Below, in pieces: positions 1 to 9,605 of a stretch of DNA of 64,000 nt. This DNA comes from Rubellimicrobium arenae. GTDB lineage: Bacteria; Pseudomonadota; Alphaproteobacteria; Rhodobacterales; Rhodobacteraceae. The first letter of the stretch is position 1. The number at the start of each line of letters is the position of its first letter. Under the pieces are notes generated by a model. The model was given only the letters and a program-made list of their open reading frames with translations. It ran no database searches and was not told the origin of the DNA. The translations under genes and the position numbers were made by a program. The stretch is from assembly GCF_017916275.1 (NCBI RefSeq), contig NZ_JAFMST010000010.1, forward strand, positions 64,726 to 128,725, given 5' to 3'.

Positions 1-1454
1 TGGTCAGCATCCCGCAGATCGGCGCGGCGACGCTGGGCGATGCGGAAGAGGCGAACCTGCGCGGCTGGCTCCGGGACGGCGACCAGGCGCTCCTCGTCGC
101 CGGGCGCGGGCTCTATTCCTTCAAGGGGTCGGGCTATGTCCGCGGTGGAATCTTCGATCGCATCCAGCTCATCCAGAACGACCTGACGCTGCTCTTCCAT
201 GACCGCGACCATCGGCGCCTGAGCCAGGTGGCCGTCCCGGGCGCGCCGGCCCTGAGCGAGACCGACCTGTTCCGCATCCCGGCGGATTCGGGCTTCGATC
301 CGACGCAGCCCTGGCGGCTCCAGCTCCTCGTGAACCGGAGCGTGGGCGCGCGCGACAAGGTCTTCACCACGTTCGACCTGGGCTGGCAGCCGCCCCCGGC
401 CTTCCTGCGAAGCGTCGCCACGCCCCCGGTGCCCGCCGCCGTTGCGCCAGCCGCCACCGAGCAGGACGACGCGGCCGCCGCTCGCGCGCTCTGGCAGCGG
501 ATCTGGTGGGACAAGCGGTTCGAGGTCGCGGGCCTCGCGGTGATGCTGGCCGCGCTCACCGCCGCGTTCTTCTTCCAAGGGTTCCTCACGCGGTCGGCGC
601 GGGCGACGACCTGGTTCCGCACGGGCTTCCTTCTCGCCACGCTCGTGTTCCTGGGCTGGCACGCGAACGCGCAGCTTTCGGTCGTGAACCTGATGACGCT
701 GCTGGGTTCGCTCCGGGGCGGGTTCACCTGGGACGCCTTCCTGATGGACCCGCTCACCTTCATCCTGTGGTTCTCGGTGGCGGCGGCGCTGATCTTCTGG
801 GGCCGGGGGGCCTATTGCGGCTGGCTCTGCCCCTTCGGCGCCCTGCAGGAGCTGTCGAACCGGGTCGCGCGCATGCTGAAGGTGCCGCAGTGGACGCTCC
901 CCTGGGGGCTGCACGAGCGGCTTTGGGCGGTGAAGTACATCATCTTCCTAGGCCTCTTCGGCGTGACCCTCGCCTCCATGGACCAGGCCGAGCGGCTGGC
1001 CGAGGTGGAGCCCTTCAAGACCGCCATCGTGCTCAAGTTCGCCCGCGCCTGGCCGTTCACGCTCTATGCGCTGACGCTCCTGGGCATCGGGCTCTTCGTG
1101 GAGCGGTTCTATTGCCGCTACCTCTGCCCGCTGGGCGCCGCGCTCGCCATCCCGGCGCGCATCCGGATGTTCGACTGGCTCAGGCGCTACCACGAATGCG
1201 GCAACCCCTGCCGGACCTGCGCGGTCGAATGCCCCGTCCAGTCGATCCACCCGACCGGGGAGATCAACCCGAACGAGTGCGTCAACTGCATGAACTGCCA
1301 GGTGCTCTATCAAAGCACCACGAAATGCCCGGTCGTCATCAAGACGATCAAGCGCCGCGACGCGGTCGCCGCAGGCACGGCCCGCCTTTCCGAGGCGACG
1401 GTGCGCCGCGACCTGACCAATCACCCCAACCTGAAAGGGAAAATAGATGCCTGA
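1..1454 (+). CDS. nosR: NosR, regulatory/electron-donating membrane flavoprotein of N2O reduction (5' partial)
   Basis: The reading frame is open from base 3 and ends at 1454, so the start lies upstream of the window. The visible part holds the end of the periplasmic region, several membrane helices (about 540-1120), two cytoplasmic CxxxCP motifs (CGWLCP near 820, CRYLCP near 1120) and, at the C terminus, two ferredoxin-like cysteine clusters ([13 protein letters not shown] and CVNCMNCQ...KCP, about 1195-1340). Known NosR proteins have an FMN-binding periplasmic domain, which would lie mostly off the left edge, and are needed for nosZ expression and electron supply to N2O reductase. The gene overlaps nosZ by 8 bp, so the two are probably translated together. 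The assignment is secure from the CP motifs, the Fe-S clusters and the following nosZ. Confidence 0.97.
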   Translation, partial: VSIPQIGAATLGDAEEANLRGWLRDGDQALLVAGRGLYSFKGSGYVRGGIFDRIQLIQNDLTLLFHDRDHRRLSQVAVPGAPALSETDLFRIPADSGFDPTQPWRLQLLVNRSVGARDKVFTTFDLGWQPPPAFLRSVATPPVPAAVAPAATEQDDAAAARALWQRIWWDKRFEVAGLAVMLAALTAAFFFQGFLTRSARATTWFRTGFLLATLVFLGWHANAQLSVVNLMTLLGSLRGGFTWDAFLMDPLTFILWFSVAAALIFWGRGAYCGWLCPFGALQELSNRVARMLKVPQWTLPWGLHERLWAVKYIIFLGLFGVTLASMDQAERLAEVEPFKTAIVLKFARAWPFTLYALTLLGIGLFVERFYCRYLCPLGAALAIPARIRMFDWLRRYHECGNPCRTCAVECPVQSIHPTGEINPNECVNCMNCQVLYQSTTKCPVVIKTIKRRDAVAAGTARLSEATVRRDLTNHPNLKGKIDA

Positions 1455-3396
1455 AGACCTTCCCAAGGGCGGCCTGACCCGCCGTGGGCTCCTGGGCGCC
1501 ACCGCAGGCGGTGCCGCTCTGCTGGGCTCCATGGGAGGCGCGCGGCTGGCCGGCCTCGGTGGCGTCGCCGGCCTGGCGGGCCTGTCCGCCGCGACCCCGG
1601 CCGCCGCGCAGGAGGCCGCCTCGGGCGCCGTCGCGCCGGGCCAGCTGGATGAATACTACGGCTTCTGGTCCTCGGGCCAGACCGGCGAGATGCGCATCCT
1701 GGGCGTCCCCTCGATGCGCGAGCTGATGCGGGTGCCGGTGTTCAACCGCTGCTCGGCCACCGGCTGGGGCCAGACCAACGAGTCCCGCCGGATCATGACC
1801 GAGAACATGACCGAGAAGACGAAGAAGCAGCTCGCCGCCAACGGCAAGGTCGTGCACGACAACGGCGACCTGCACCACGTCCACATGTCCTTCACCGAAG
1901 GGCGCTACGACGGCCGCTTCCTGTTCATGAACGACAAGGCCAACACCCGCGTGGCCCGCGTCCGCTGCGACGTGATGAAGACCGACAAGATCCTCGAGAT
2001 CCCGAACGCGAAGGCCATCCACGGGATGCGCCCGCAGAAGTGGCCGCGCACCAACTACGTCTTTGCCAACGGCGAGGACGAGGCGCCGCTCGTCAACGAC
2101 GGCTCCACGATGACGGACGTGTCGACCTACGTGAACGTCTTCACCGCCGTGGACGCGGACGAGATGAAGGTCGCCTGGCAGGTGCTGGTGTCGGGCAACC
2201 TCGACAACGCCGAGGCCGACTACGAGGGCAAGTACGCCTTCTCCACCTCCTACAACTCGGAGATGGGGACGAATGCCGGCGAGATGATGGAAAGCGAGAT
2301 GGACCACGTCGTGGTCTATAACCTCGCCGAGATCGAGAAGGGCATCGCCGCCGGGGATTACCAGGAGATCAACGGCTGCAAGGTCATCGACGGCCGCAAG
2401 GGCCAGAACAAGAACTACACGCGCTACATCCCCGTGCCCAACAACCCGCACGGCTGCAACATGGCGCCCGACAAGATCCACCTCTGCATCGCGGGCAAGC
2501 TGTCGCCCACGGTCTCGGTGATCGACGTGCGCAAGCTGGACGCGGTGTTCACCGACGACGCCGACCCGTCCTCGGTCATCGTCGCGCAGCCGGAGCTGGG
2601 CCTCGGGCCTCTCCACACCGCCTATGACGGCAAGGGCAACTGCTACACCTCGCTGTTCCTCGACAGCCAGGTGGTGAAGTGGAACCTCGACGCCGCCATC
2701 CGCGCCTACAACGGCGAAAACGTCGATCCGATCCTCGAGAAGTTCGACGTCCAGTACCAGCCCGGCCACCTCAAGACCTCCATGGGCGAGACGCTGGACG
2801 CGGACGGCAAGTACCTCGCGGTGCTCTGCAAGTTCTCGAAGGACCGCTACATCAACGTGGGTCCGCTCAAGCCCGAGAACGACCAGCTCTTCGACATCTC
2901 GGGCGACAAGGCCGTGCTGCTCCATGACGGCCCGAACTTCGCCGAGCCGCACGACGCCATCGCGGTCCATGCCTCGATCGTGAACCCCCTGTCGATCTGG
3001 GACCGCCAGGACCGCATGTGGGCCGAGACCCGCAAGCAGGCCGAGGCCGACGGCGTCAACATCGACGAATGGACCGACAAGATCGTCCGCGACGGCAACA
3101 AGGTGCGGGTCTACATGTCGTCCGTCGCGCCGAGCTTCAGCCTCGAAAGCTTCACCGTGAAGGAAGGCGACGAGGTCACGGTGATCGTCACCAACCTCGA
3201 CGAGGTGGATGACCTCACCCACGGCTTCACCATGGGCAACCACGGCGTCGCCATGGAGATCGGCCCGCAGGCGACCTCCTCGGTCACCTTCGTGGCGGCC
3301 AATCCGGGCGTCTACTGGTACTACTGCCAGTGGTTCTGCCACGCGCTCCACATGGAGATGCGGGGCCGGATGTTCGTCGAGGCCAAGGGGGTCTGA
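1447..3396 (+). CDS. nosZ: Nitrous-oxide reductase NosZ
   Basis: This 649-residue protein reduces N2O to N2 in the periplasm, the last step of denitrification. The N terminus carries a twin-arginine signal ([18 protein letters not shown], residues about 10-27), typical of clade I NosZ exported folded with copper. A seven-bladed propeller region with His-rich motifs (DLHHVH near residue 140) would hold the CuZ cluster. The C-terminal cupredoxin domain has the complete CuA site ([15 protein letters not shown] near residue 625, with Cys, Cys, His and Met ligands). The ATG lies inside the end of nosR and is preceded by an AAAGGGA ribosome site. Length is normal for the family. The operon order R-Z-D-F-Y-L-X is the classic alphaproteobacterial one. 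Confidence 0.99.
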   Translation: MPEDLPKGGLTRRGLLGATAGGAALLGSMGGARLAGLGGVAGLAGLSAATPAAAQEAASGAVAPGQLDEYYGFWSSGQTGEMRILGVPSMRELMRVPVFNRCSATGWGQTNESRRIMTENMTEKTKKQLAANGKVVHDNGDLHHVHMSFTEGRYDGRFLFMNDKANTRVARVRCDVMKTDKILEIPNAKAIHGMRPQKWPRTNYVFANGEDEAPLVNDGSTMTDVSTYVNVFTAVDADEMKVAWQVLVSGNLDNAEADYEGKYAFSTSYNSEMGTNAGEMMESEMDHVVVYNLAEIEKGIAAGDYQEINGCKVIDGRKGQNKNYTRYIPVPNNPHGCNMAPDKIHLCIAGKLSPTVSVIDVRKLDAVFTDDADPSSVIVAQPELGLGPLHTAYDGKGNCYTSLFLDSQVVKWNLDAAIRAYNGENVDPILEKFDVQYQPGHLKTSMGETLDADGKYLAVLCKFSKDRYINVGPLKPENDQLFDISGDKAVLLHDGPNFAEPHDAIAVHASIVNPLSIWDRQDRMWAETRKQAEADGVNIDEWTDKIVRDGNKVRVYMSSVAPSFSLESFTVKEGDEVTVIVTNLDEVDDLTHGFTMGNHGVAMEIGPQATSSVTFVAANPGVYWYYCQWFCHALHMEMRGRMFVEAKGV

Positions 3397-3399
3397 GCC

Positions 3400-4734
3400 A
3401 TGCGCCTCCCCCGGATCCTCCTTCTCGCCCTCGCGCTGCCGGCCCTTGGGGCCGCGGCCGAGGAGCGTCGGGTCGAGCCCGGTCCGGGGGCGCTGGCGGC
3501 CGCCGTCGCCGAGGCCCAGCCCGGCGACGTGCTGATCCTTCAACCGGGCCATTACGATGGCCCGGTGACCCTCGACCGTCCCGTGACCCTCGACGGGCAG
3601 GGGCAGGCCGAGATCCAAGGCCCCGGGACGGGGTCGGTGATCACCATCACGGGCGCGGACGTCACCGTGCGCGGGGTGCATGTCACCGGCTCGGGCTCCA
3701 GCCAGGAGACCATCGACGCCGGCATCAAGCTGACCAAGGTCGCGCGCGACGCGGTGATCGAGGACAACGTCCTCCTCGGCAACCTGCACGGCATCGACCT
3801 GCACGGCGCGAACGGCACCGTCATCCGCGGCAACACGGTCGTCGGGCGGCAGGACCACCGGATGAACGCGCGCGGCAACGGCGTCTACATCTGGAACACC
3901 AGCCACGCGGTCGTGGAGCGGAACGACATCCGCTACGGGCGCGACGGCATCTTCTCCAACATCTCGCGCGACAACGTCTACCGCGACAACCTCTTCCGCG
4001 ACCTGCGCTTCGCGGTCCACTACATGTACACCAACAACTCCGAGGTGTCGGGCAACGTCTCGATCGGCAACCACCTCGGCTTCGCGCTGATGTTCTCGGA
4101 CCGGCTGACCGTGCGGGACAATCTTTCGCTCGGGGACATCAGCTACGGGCTGATGCTCAACTACGCGAACCACGCCGACATCACCGGCAACCTCGTGCGG
4201 GGCGGGGCCGGCAAATGCCTCTTCGTGTTCAACGCCCAATCGAACCTGATCGCCGGCAACCGCTTCGAGGGTTGCGCCATCGGCATCCACTTCACCGCCG
4301 GCTCGGAACGGAACGCCCTGACGCTCAACGCCTTCATCGGCAACCAGACGCAGGTGAAGTACGTGGGCACGCGCGACGTCGAATGGAGCCTTGAGGGCCG
4401 CGGCAACTACTGGTCCGATCATCCGGCCTTCGACCTCGACGGGGACGGCCTCGCGGACGGACGCTTCCGACCCAACGACCTGATGGACCAGATCCTGTGG
4501 TCGCAGCCGGCCGCCGCCCTCCTGATCGGATCGCCCGCCGTCCAGCTCGTGCGCTGGAGCCAGGCGAACTTCCCGGCCACCCTCCCGGGCGGCGTCGTGG
4601 ACAGCCACCCCCTCATGGCCCCGATCGAGATCGCGGTGCCCGACAACATCGCCGCGATGGAGGCCGAGGCGCGCCTTCACCGGCCCGAGACAGGAGTCGA
4701 CGATGCAGACGCTGAGCTGCTCGCAGGTCACTAA
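3400..4734 (+). CDS. nosD: NosD, periplasmic copper-site maturation protein
   Basis: This 444-residue protein has an N-terminal Sec signal peptide (residues 1-20, ending ALGAAAEE) followed by a parallel beta-helix of CASH-type repeats. The repeats show as recurring G-N-x-(I/V)-x-x-N turns such as RGNTVV, SGNVSI, TGNLV and AGNRF. NosD works with the NosF/NosY ABC complex to build the CuZ cluster of NosZ. The gene begins 3 bp after the nosZ stop and its end overlaps nosF by 32 bp, which fixes it in the operon. The length agrees with known NosD proteins. No missing parts were seen. Confidence 0.97.
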   Translation: MRLPRILLLALALPALGAAAEERRVEPGPGALAAAVAEAQPGDVLILQPGHYDGPVTLDRPVTLDGQGQAEIQGPGTGSVITITGADVTVRGVHVTGSGSSQETIDAGIKLTKVARDAVIEDNVLLGNLHGIDLHGANGTVIRGNTVVGRQDHRMNARGNGVYIWNTSHAVVERNDIRYGRDGIFSNISRDNVYRDNLFRDLRFAVHYMYTNNSEVSGNVSIGNHLGFALMFSDRLTVRDNLSLGDISYGLMLNYANHADITGNLVRGGAGKCLFVFNAQSNLIAGNRFEGCAIGIHFTAGSERNALTLNAFIGNQTQVKYVGTRDVEWSLEGRGNYWSDHPAFDLDGDGLADGRFRPNDLMDQILWSQPAAALLIGSPAVQLVRWSQANFPATLPGGVVDSHPLMAPIEIAVPDNIAAMEAEARLHRPETGVDDADAELLAGH

Positions 4735-5596
4735 GACCTACGAAGGCGTGGCCGCGCTCTCGGGCGTCAGCCTCGCGCTGAACCCGGGCGAACGGGTGGC
4801 CCTGCTGGGCCACAACGGCGCGGGCAAGTCCACGCTGATGAAGATCATCCTGGGCCTGATCCCCGCGACCTCGGGCGACGTCCAGGTGCTGGGCGGCGCC
4901 CCGGGCGCGCGGGCGGCGCGCGACGGCACCGCCTACCTGCCCGAGAACGCGGCCTTCCATCCCGCGCTCACGGGGTTGGAGCAGCTCCGCTTCTACATGC
5001 GGCTCCGGGGGGCCGATCCGAAGGGCGCCATGGCGCTCCTCGAACGTGTGGACCTCGCGCAGGCCGCGACCCGCCGCATCGGCACCTATTCCAAGGGGAT
5101 GCGTCAGCGCGTGGGCCTGGCGCAGGCATTGATCGGGCGTCCGCGCCTCCTCGTGCTCGACGAGCCGACCTCCGGCCTGGACCCGGTGTCGCGGCGCGAG
5201 TTCTACGCGATCCTGGACGAGCTCGCCGCGGGCGGCGCGGCGATCCTGCTGTCCTCGCATGTCCTGACCGAGGTCGAAGCGCGCACCGACCGGATCGTCA
5301 TCCTGTCACGCGGACGGATGGTCGCCGACGACACGCTGGACGCGCTGCGGCGACGGGCATCGCTCCCGATCCAGCTTCAGGTCCGGGCGCGGCCGGGGCA
5401 GGCCGACCTCGTGGCCCGGCAGCTGGCGGGCGGGCGGCGCAACGGCGTGATGGTCGACCTCACCTGCGCGGCCGACGACAAGCTCGCGCGGCTTGGCCAG
5501 ATCGCGGCGCTGGACCGCCTCGTCGAGGATGTCGAGGTGATCCCGCCCAGCCTCGAGGACATCTACAGCCACTTCAGCCAAGGAGCCGGGGCATGA
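4703..5596 (+). CDS. nosF: NosF, ABC ATPase of the Nos maturation transporter
   Basis: This 297-residue ABC ATPase has a clean Walker A (GHNGAGKST, residues about 38-46), signature (YSKGMRQRVGLAQ, about 130), Walker B (LLVLDEPTSGLDP, about 150) and switch His (LSSHVL). It pairs with the membrane subunit NosY and energises the NosD-dependent assembly of the copper cluster in NosZ. The start at 4703 lies within the 3' end of nosD and the stop overlaps the nosY start in an ATGA, a typical arrangement for translational coupling of complex subunits. The family alternative would be a general ABC-2 exporter ATPase, but the operon position makes NosF the clear call. Confidence 0.97.
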   Translation: MQTLSCSQVTKTYEGVAALSGVSLALNPGERVALLGHNGAGKSTLMKIILGLIPATSGDVQVLGGAPGARAARDGTAYLPENAAFHPALTGLEQLRFYMRLRGADPKGAMALLERVDLAQAATRRIGTYSKGMRQRVGLAQALIGRPRLLVLDEPTSGLDPVSRREFYAILDELAAGGAAILLSSHVLTEVEARTDRIVILSRGRMVADDTLDALRRRASLPIQLQVRARPGQADLVARQLAGGRRNGVMVDLTCAADDKLARLGQIAALDRLVEDVEVIPPSLEDIYSHFSQGAGA

Positions 5597-6414
5597 GCCG
5601 CGTCCTCGCAACCGCCGCGGCGGAGTTCCGCATTGCGCTGCGCAACCGCTGGGTCGCCATCGTCATCGCGATGATGACCCTGTTCTCGCTGGTCCTGTCG
5701 GCCGCCGGCAGCGCGCCCACGGGCGATCTGGGCGTGGATCGCCTGTCCGTGACGGTGGCGAGCCTCACCTCGCTGGGCGTCTACCTCGTGCCGCTCGTGG
5801 CGCTGCTGATGTCCTTCGACGCCATCGCGGGCGAGGTCGAGCGCGGCACGCTCCCGCTCGTGCTGACCTATCCGGTGTCGAGGGGCGAGCTCCTCGCGGG
5901 CAAGTTCGCCGCGCATCTCGGGATCCTGGCCCTTGCGACCGGCGTGGGCTACGGCGCGGCGAGCGTGGCGGCCTTCGCCGTCGATGCGCACGCGGCGCAG
6001 GGGCTGCCGGCACTGCTGCGGCTCTTCTGGACGTCGCTTCTTCTTGGCGCGACCTTTTTGGGCGTGGGCTATGCCATCTCGGCCTGGGCCCGGCGGCCCG
6101 GTGCGGCGGCGGGGCTGGCCATCGGGCTCTGGCTCGTGCTCATCGTGCTTTACGACCTCGGGCTCCTGGCCGGGGTGGTCTCGGGCGGGGACGGGGTCTT
6201 CACGACCCGGGTCTTTCCCTGGCTGCTGCTCGCGAACCCCGCCGACGCCTTCCGGCTCTACAACCTGGCCGCGTCCGAGGCGGCGACGGCCGCCGCAGGC
6301 GTGGGCGGTGCGGCTGCGACGATCCCCGCCCTCGAATCCCTTCTTTCCATCGCGGGCTGGCCGGTCCTGGCCTTCCTTCTCGCCCGCCTTGCCTTTCAGC
6401 GTGTGACCCCATGA
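5593..6414 (+). CDS. nosY: NosY, ABC-2 type membrane subunit
   Basis: This 273-residue integral membrane protein has about six hydrophobic segments (for example residues 18-36, 55-75, 110-130, 140-165, 178-198 and 245-268). It also has the conserved stretch between TM2 and TM3 containing GEVERGTLPLVLTYPVSR, typical of NosY and ABC-2 permeases. It forms the membrane part of the NosDFY complex. The start codon overlaps the nosF stop (ATGA) and its stop overlaps the nosL start (ATGA), so nosF, nosY and nosL form one chain of coupled genes. Confidence 0.96.
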   Translation: MSRVLATAAAEFRIALRNRWVAIVIAMMTLFSLVLSAAGSAPTGDLGVDRLSVTVASLTSLGVYLVPLVALLMSFDAIAGEVERGTLPLVLTYPVSRGELLAGKFAAHLGILALATGVGYGAASVAAFAVDAHAAQGLPALLRLFWTSLLLGATFLGVGYAISAWARRPGAAAGLAIGLWLVLIVLYDLGLLAGVVSGGDGVFTTRVFPWLLLANPADAFRLYNLAASEAATAAAGVGGAAATIPALESLLSIAGWPVLAFLLARLAFQRVTP

Positions 6415-6989
6415 ACCGCCTGACCCTCGCCGCCTGCGCCCTCCTGGCGCTGGCCGCCTGCCGCACCGAGGAGGCAGCGCTCCCTGCGCCGGCCACGCTC
6501 ACGGCGGATGCCCTGGACACCTACTGCCAGATGGTCGTGATCGAGCATCCGGGCCCCAAGGGGCAGATCCACCTCAAGGGACAGGCCGAGCCCCTGTTCT
6601 TCGCCCAGGTCCGCGACGCCATCGCCTACCAGCGCATGCCCGAGCAGAGCGCCCCGATTGCCGCCGCCTATGTCAGCGACATGGGCGCGCCCGGGGCGAC
6701 CTGGGATCAGCCCGGGACCGATAACTGGATCCCCGCCGACACGGCCTTCTATGTCGAGGGATCGGCCCTGTCGGGCGGCATGGGCGCGCCCGAACTGGTG
6801 CCGTTCGGCGCGCGGGAGCAGGCGGCGGCCTTTGCCGAGGTGAATGGCGGACGGGTGCTGCGGCTGGACGAGATCCCGGACCGGGATGTTCTGGCCCCCG
6901 TCCCATCCGGGGAGGATCCCGCCCCGGACGGGGCCGAGGCGGATTACCTCGAGCGGCTCCATGCGATCGCGCCAGAAGGGGAGGGCTGA
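6411..6989 (+). CDS. nosL: NosL, copper-binding lipoprotein
   Basis: This is a 192-residue lipoprotein with a signal peptide ending in a good lipobox (LAAC at residues 15-18), so it is probably anchored in the periplasmic face of a membrane. The mature part carries the CQM motif (near residue 40), the Cys/Met pair that binds Cu(I) in characterised NosL proteins. NosL acts as the copper chaperone that delivers copper to the NosDFY/NosZ assembly machine. The start overlaps the nosY stop (ATGA), and the next gene begins one base after the stop. Length and motif are as expected. Confidence 0.95.
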   Translation: MNRLTLAACALLALAACRTEEAALPAPATLTADALDTYCQMVVIEHPGPKGQIHLKGQAEPLFFAQVRDAIAYQRMPEQSAPIAAAYVSDMGAPGATWDQPGTDNWIPADTAFYVEGSALSGGMGAPELVPFGAREQAAAFAEVNGGRVLRLDEIPDRDVLAPVPSGEDPAPDGAEADYLERLHAIAPEGEG

Positions 6990-6990
6990 C

Positions 6991-7893
6991 ATGGCCCGCA
7001 TCTCGCGACGCCGCTTCCTGGCCTTTTCCGCAGCCCTTCCATTGGCGGGCCGGGCCGCCGCAGCCGAACTTCCCGTGCAGCGCTTCCAAGGCACGGCGCT
7101 GGGGGCCGGAGCCTCGCTCCTGCTCGCCCATCCCGAGGCCGCCCGCATCGCCGCCCGTGTCTGGGCCGAGGTGGACCGGCTCGAGGATGTCTTCAGTCTT
7201 TACCGGCCCGACTCGGCCCTGTCCCGGCTGAACGCCGCAGGCGTGGTCGAGGCTCCGCCCTTCGATCTTCTCGACGGCCTGTCGCTGGCCGGCGCCGTCC
7301 ATACGGCCACCCAGGGCGCCTTCGACCCGACCGTGCAGCCGCTCTGGACCGAGTACGCGGCAGCGATGACCGAGGGACGCCCCCCCGATCCCGACGCGGT
7401 CCGGGATCTCGTCGGCTGGACGGGCGTGACCATCGAGCCGGGGCGCATCGCCCTGGCGCGTCCGGGCATGGCGCTGACGCTGAACGGCATCGCCCAAGGC
7501 TACATCGCGGACCGCGTCGCGGCCCTGCTGGCCGCCGAGGGCCTGACCGACATCCTGATCGACACGGGCGAACTGCGGGCGCTGGGCGGCGATCCGCGCG
7601 GAGGGGACTGGCCCGTGCAGATCGTGGAGGGGCCAGCCGTGCCGCTGCGCGATCGGGCGCTGGCGACCTCGGCTCCGCTCGGCACCACCTTCGACCAGGC
7701 GGGGCGGATCGGCCACATCCTCGACCCGCGCAGCGGTCGGCCGGCCGCGGCCGGGTGGCGCCAGGTCTCTGTCACCGCCCCATCCGCGGCCCTGGCCGAC
7801 GCCTGTTCGACCGCCTTCTGCCTCATGGGTCGTGAGGCGATCACCGAGACACTGACCCGCCTCCCGGGCCTGCGGGTCGTTTCCCTCCTTTGA
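6991..7893 (+). CDS. nosX: NosX, ApbE-family FAD:protein FMN transferase
   Basis: This 300-residue ApbE-family flavin transferase has a twin-arginine-like signal (ARISRRRFLAFSAALPLAG at residues 2-20). In Nos systems this enzyme attaches FMN covalently to a Thr of the periplasmic NosR domain. Visible family motifs are LNGIAQGYIADRV (the conserved G-x-A-x-G-Y segment), IDTGELRALGG in place of the usual DxGG loop, and DACSTAFCLMG (the metal-binding DA-(L/C)ST motif). The ATG at 6991 is one base after the nosL stop. The same frame is open further upstream, but the signal peptide and operon spacing favour this start. It is the last gene of the nos operon and is followed by a hairpin. Confidence 0.93.
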   Translation: MARISRRRFLAFSAALPLAGRAAAAELPVQRFQGTALGAGASLLLAHPEAARIAARVWAEVDRLEDVFSLYRPDSALSRLNAAGVVEAPPFDLLDGLSLAGAVHTATQGAFDPTVQPLWTEYAAAMTEGRPPDPDAVRDLVGWTGVTIEPGRIALARPGMALTLNGIAQGYIADRVAALLAAEGLTDILIDTGELRALGGDPRGGDWPVQIVEGPAVPLRDRALATSAPLGTTFDQAGRIGHILDPRSGRPAAAGWRQVSVTAPSAALADACSTAFCLMGREAITETLTRLPGLRVVSLL

Positions 7894-7907
7894 TCGCATG
7901 CACCGGG

Positions 7908-7928
7908 GCCGGGGCAACTGGCCCCGGC
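7908..7928. terminator. Hairpin between convergent nosX and copper genes
   Basis: There is a perfect 8-bp inverted repeat, GCCGGGGC and GCCCCGGC, with a 5-nt loop in the 59-bp gap between two convergent stop codons. There is no long T run on either side, so it is a strong stem without a classical tail. It probably ends or protects both transcripts. Confidence 0.6.
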
Positions 7929-7952
7929 ACAAGGGCGGCTTGGCGTGGGGGG

Positions 7953-9605
7953 CTACAGATCGAGCCTCGCGCGGGCCGTCTGCCGATCGAAATCGGACAC
8001 GAGAACCTCGAGCTCAAGGTCCCAGGCGCCCGGCACCCCCAGCGTGACCCCGTCGATGCGCCAGACCCCCGGACCGTCGGGCCGGGCTGGTCGCTCCAGG
8101 GGCGCGATGCCGCGGGAAGGATTGGAGAGGCGCAACGCAACTTGGGGAACCTGCAAAGGACGACCATCGAGATCACGCAGGCGGATGGCGACGGTATTCG
8201 CGCCAAGCCCGCCAGGGGCAAAGGAAATGTCCCCGTGGAATCCCGTTCCCATCACATGCAGGTGGCGCGCGTCCACTGCGGGGTCGTGCGGACCCGGCGC
8301 TGCAAGAGCTTCGGCGGCCATGAGCGCCCGCGGCGGCACCGTGGTCCCGAGCGCCGCCGTGACGGCGAGGATGGCTGCGACCAGAGCGGCCTCGGCCTGG
8401 ATCGACCGCCGGAGTCGGCGAGGCGACCTGGCCTCGCCCCGGATCAGCGCCGGGGTAAGGCGAAGCCGGTTGAGCGCCGCGAGGCCAAGAAGCCCCCCCA
8501 CGAGGCCGAGCTTCACCAGAAGGAAGCGGCCGTATTCGGTGGCGGGCAAGGGCGCCAGGTGACGGACCTGGAGCCAGGCCAGCCCGAGCCCGGCCAGGAC
8601 AAGGAGCGCCACCGCAGGCACCGCGCGCCGGGAGAACGTCTGGAGAAGGAGGGCGGCCTCCCGCGCGGGCCGCGTCAGCGCCCGAACCAGGGGCAGGAGC
8701 GAGCCGGCCCAGAAGGCCGCCGCCCCCACATGGAGGAGCAGGAGGGGAGAGGTGATCCAGCGCGGTCCCGCCGTCACCGCATGGCCGCTCAGGACGAAGC
8801 CCCCAAGCGCAAGCCCCGCCCCCATGAGGGCCAGGATGCCGGCTCCGGGTCTTCGCCGCGCCCTCGCCGCCGCCCCGATGAGAGCCAGGCCCGCGGCGGC
8901 GCAAAGGACGGTGCAACCGAAGGCCGACAGGGCTCCGGCCTCCCATGTGGCGGGGTCGAGCAACTGGCGGGCCGGACCTCCGAAGAGACGCCCGCCATGC
9001 AGGCCCAGCGTCGGGACCACGGCGCACAGGCCCAGGGCCGCCGAGGCTCCGGCCAGTTGCCAGACCGAGTCGCGCGCGGGGCCCGTCGGCCGCACCAGCC
9101 GCGCATAGGCGACGCCGCCCACCGCGCCGACAAGGCCCAGGTAAAGGGCGAGGCGGGCCGCCACGAAGGTCCAGCGCCAGGCCTGCGCCCCATCCGCCAC
9201 CGGATGCGCGCCACCGGACACGTGTCCAAGGCTGAAGACCAGCGATCCTTCCACCGGATGCCCGTCGAGCGAGGTGACGTGGTAGCTCACCGTGTAGGTG
9301 CCCGGGCCCAGGCGGTCGGGCAGGGAAAGATGCAGGCCGTCCTCGCGGCTCTGGGCGGCGCCGGGGGCCAGCGCATCCCGGCCATCGGGGTCCAGAACCT
9401 GCGCATGGATGAGGGCCACCGGCTCGTTGAACCGGAGGACCACCTCGGCCGGGGGGCTGGCCAGGAGGGCGCCGTCCCCGGGCTCGGCCGCCGTGACGAC
9501 GGCATGGGCCTGCGCCACGCCCGCCGCCATCAGGAGCGGCAGCAGGAGCGCGGCCCGGAGCCATCGGCCGAGGGGGAGACGGGGATGCGGCGCCTTGGCG
9601 GTCAT
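7953..9605 (-). CDS. CopC-CopD fusion copper-handling membrane protein with extra C-terminal domain
   Basis: This 550-residue protein begins with a signal peptide (residues about 12-35, ending AQAHA). A CopC domain follows (residues 35-135): an N-terminal His after cleavage, PxEVVLRFNEPV, and SLDGHPVEGS near the end, which hold the usual His copper ligands. The middle (about 150-425) is a CopD/PcoD-type bundle of eight or so helices. The last 115 residues form a soluble beta-rich domain resembling the FixH/YtkA-like domains found on YcnJ-type proteins. The role is copper uptake or periplasmic copper handling. I chose the start at 9605 because it overlaps the upstream gene in an ATGA and sits directly before the signal peptide. 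The partner is the YcnI-like gene just upstream in the same operon. Confidence 0.9.
   Translation of the reverse strand: MTAKAPHPRLPLGRWLRAALLLPLLMAAGVAQAHAVVTAAEPGDGALLASPPAEVVLRFNEPVALIHAQVLDPDGRDALAPGAAQSREDGLHLSLPDRLGPGTYTVSYHVTSLDGHPVEGSLVFSLGHVSGGAHPVADGAQAWRWTFVAARLALYLGLVGAVGGVAYARLVRPTGPARDSVWQLAGASAALGLCAVVPTLGLHGGRLFGGPARQLLDPATWEAGALSAFGCTVLCAAAGLALIGAAARARRRPGAGILALMGAGLALGGFVLSGHAVTAGPRWITSPLLLLHVGAAAFWAGSLLPLVRALTRPAREAALLLQTFSRRAVPAVALLVLAGLGLAWLQVRHLAPLPATEYGRFLLVKLGLVGGLLGLAALNRLRLTPALIRGEARSPRRLRRSIQAEAALVAAILAVTAALGTTVPPRALMAAEALAAPGPHDPAVDARHLHVMGTGFHGDISFAPGGLGANTVAIRLRDLDGRPLQVPQVALRLSNPSRGIAPLERPARPDGPGVWRIDGVTLGVPGAWDLELEVLVSDFDRQTARARLDL

Noticed and set aside
1348-4731. 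1127-codon open frame antisense to nosZ and nosD
   Set aside because: The opposite strand encodes clear NosZ and NosD. Long antisense frames are common at this GC content and the translation is repetitive with no domain.
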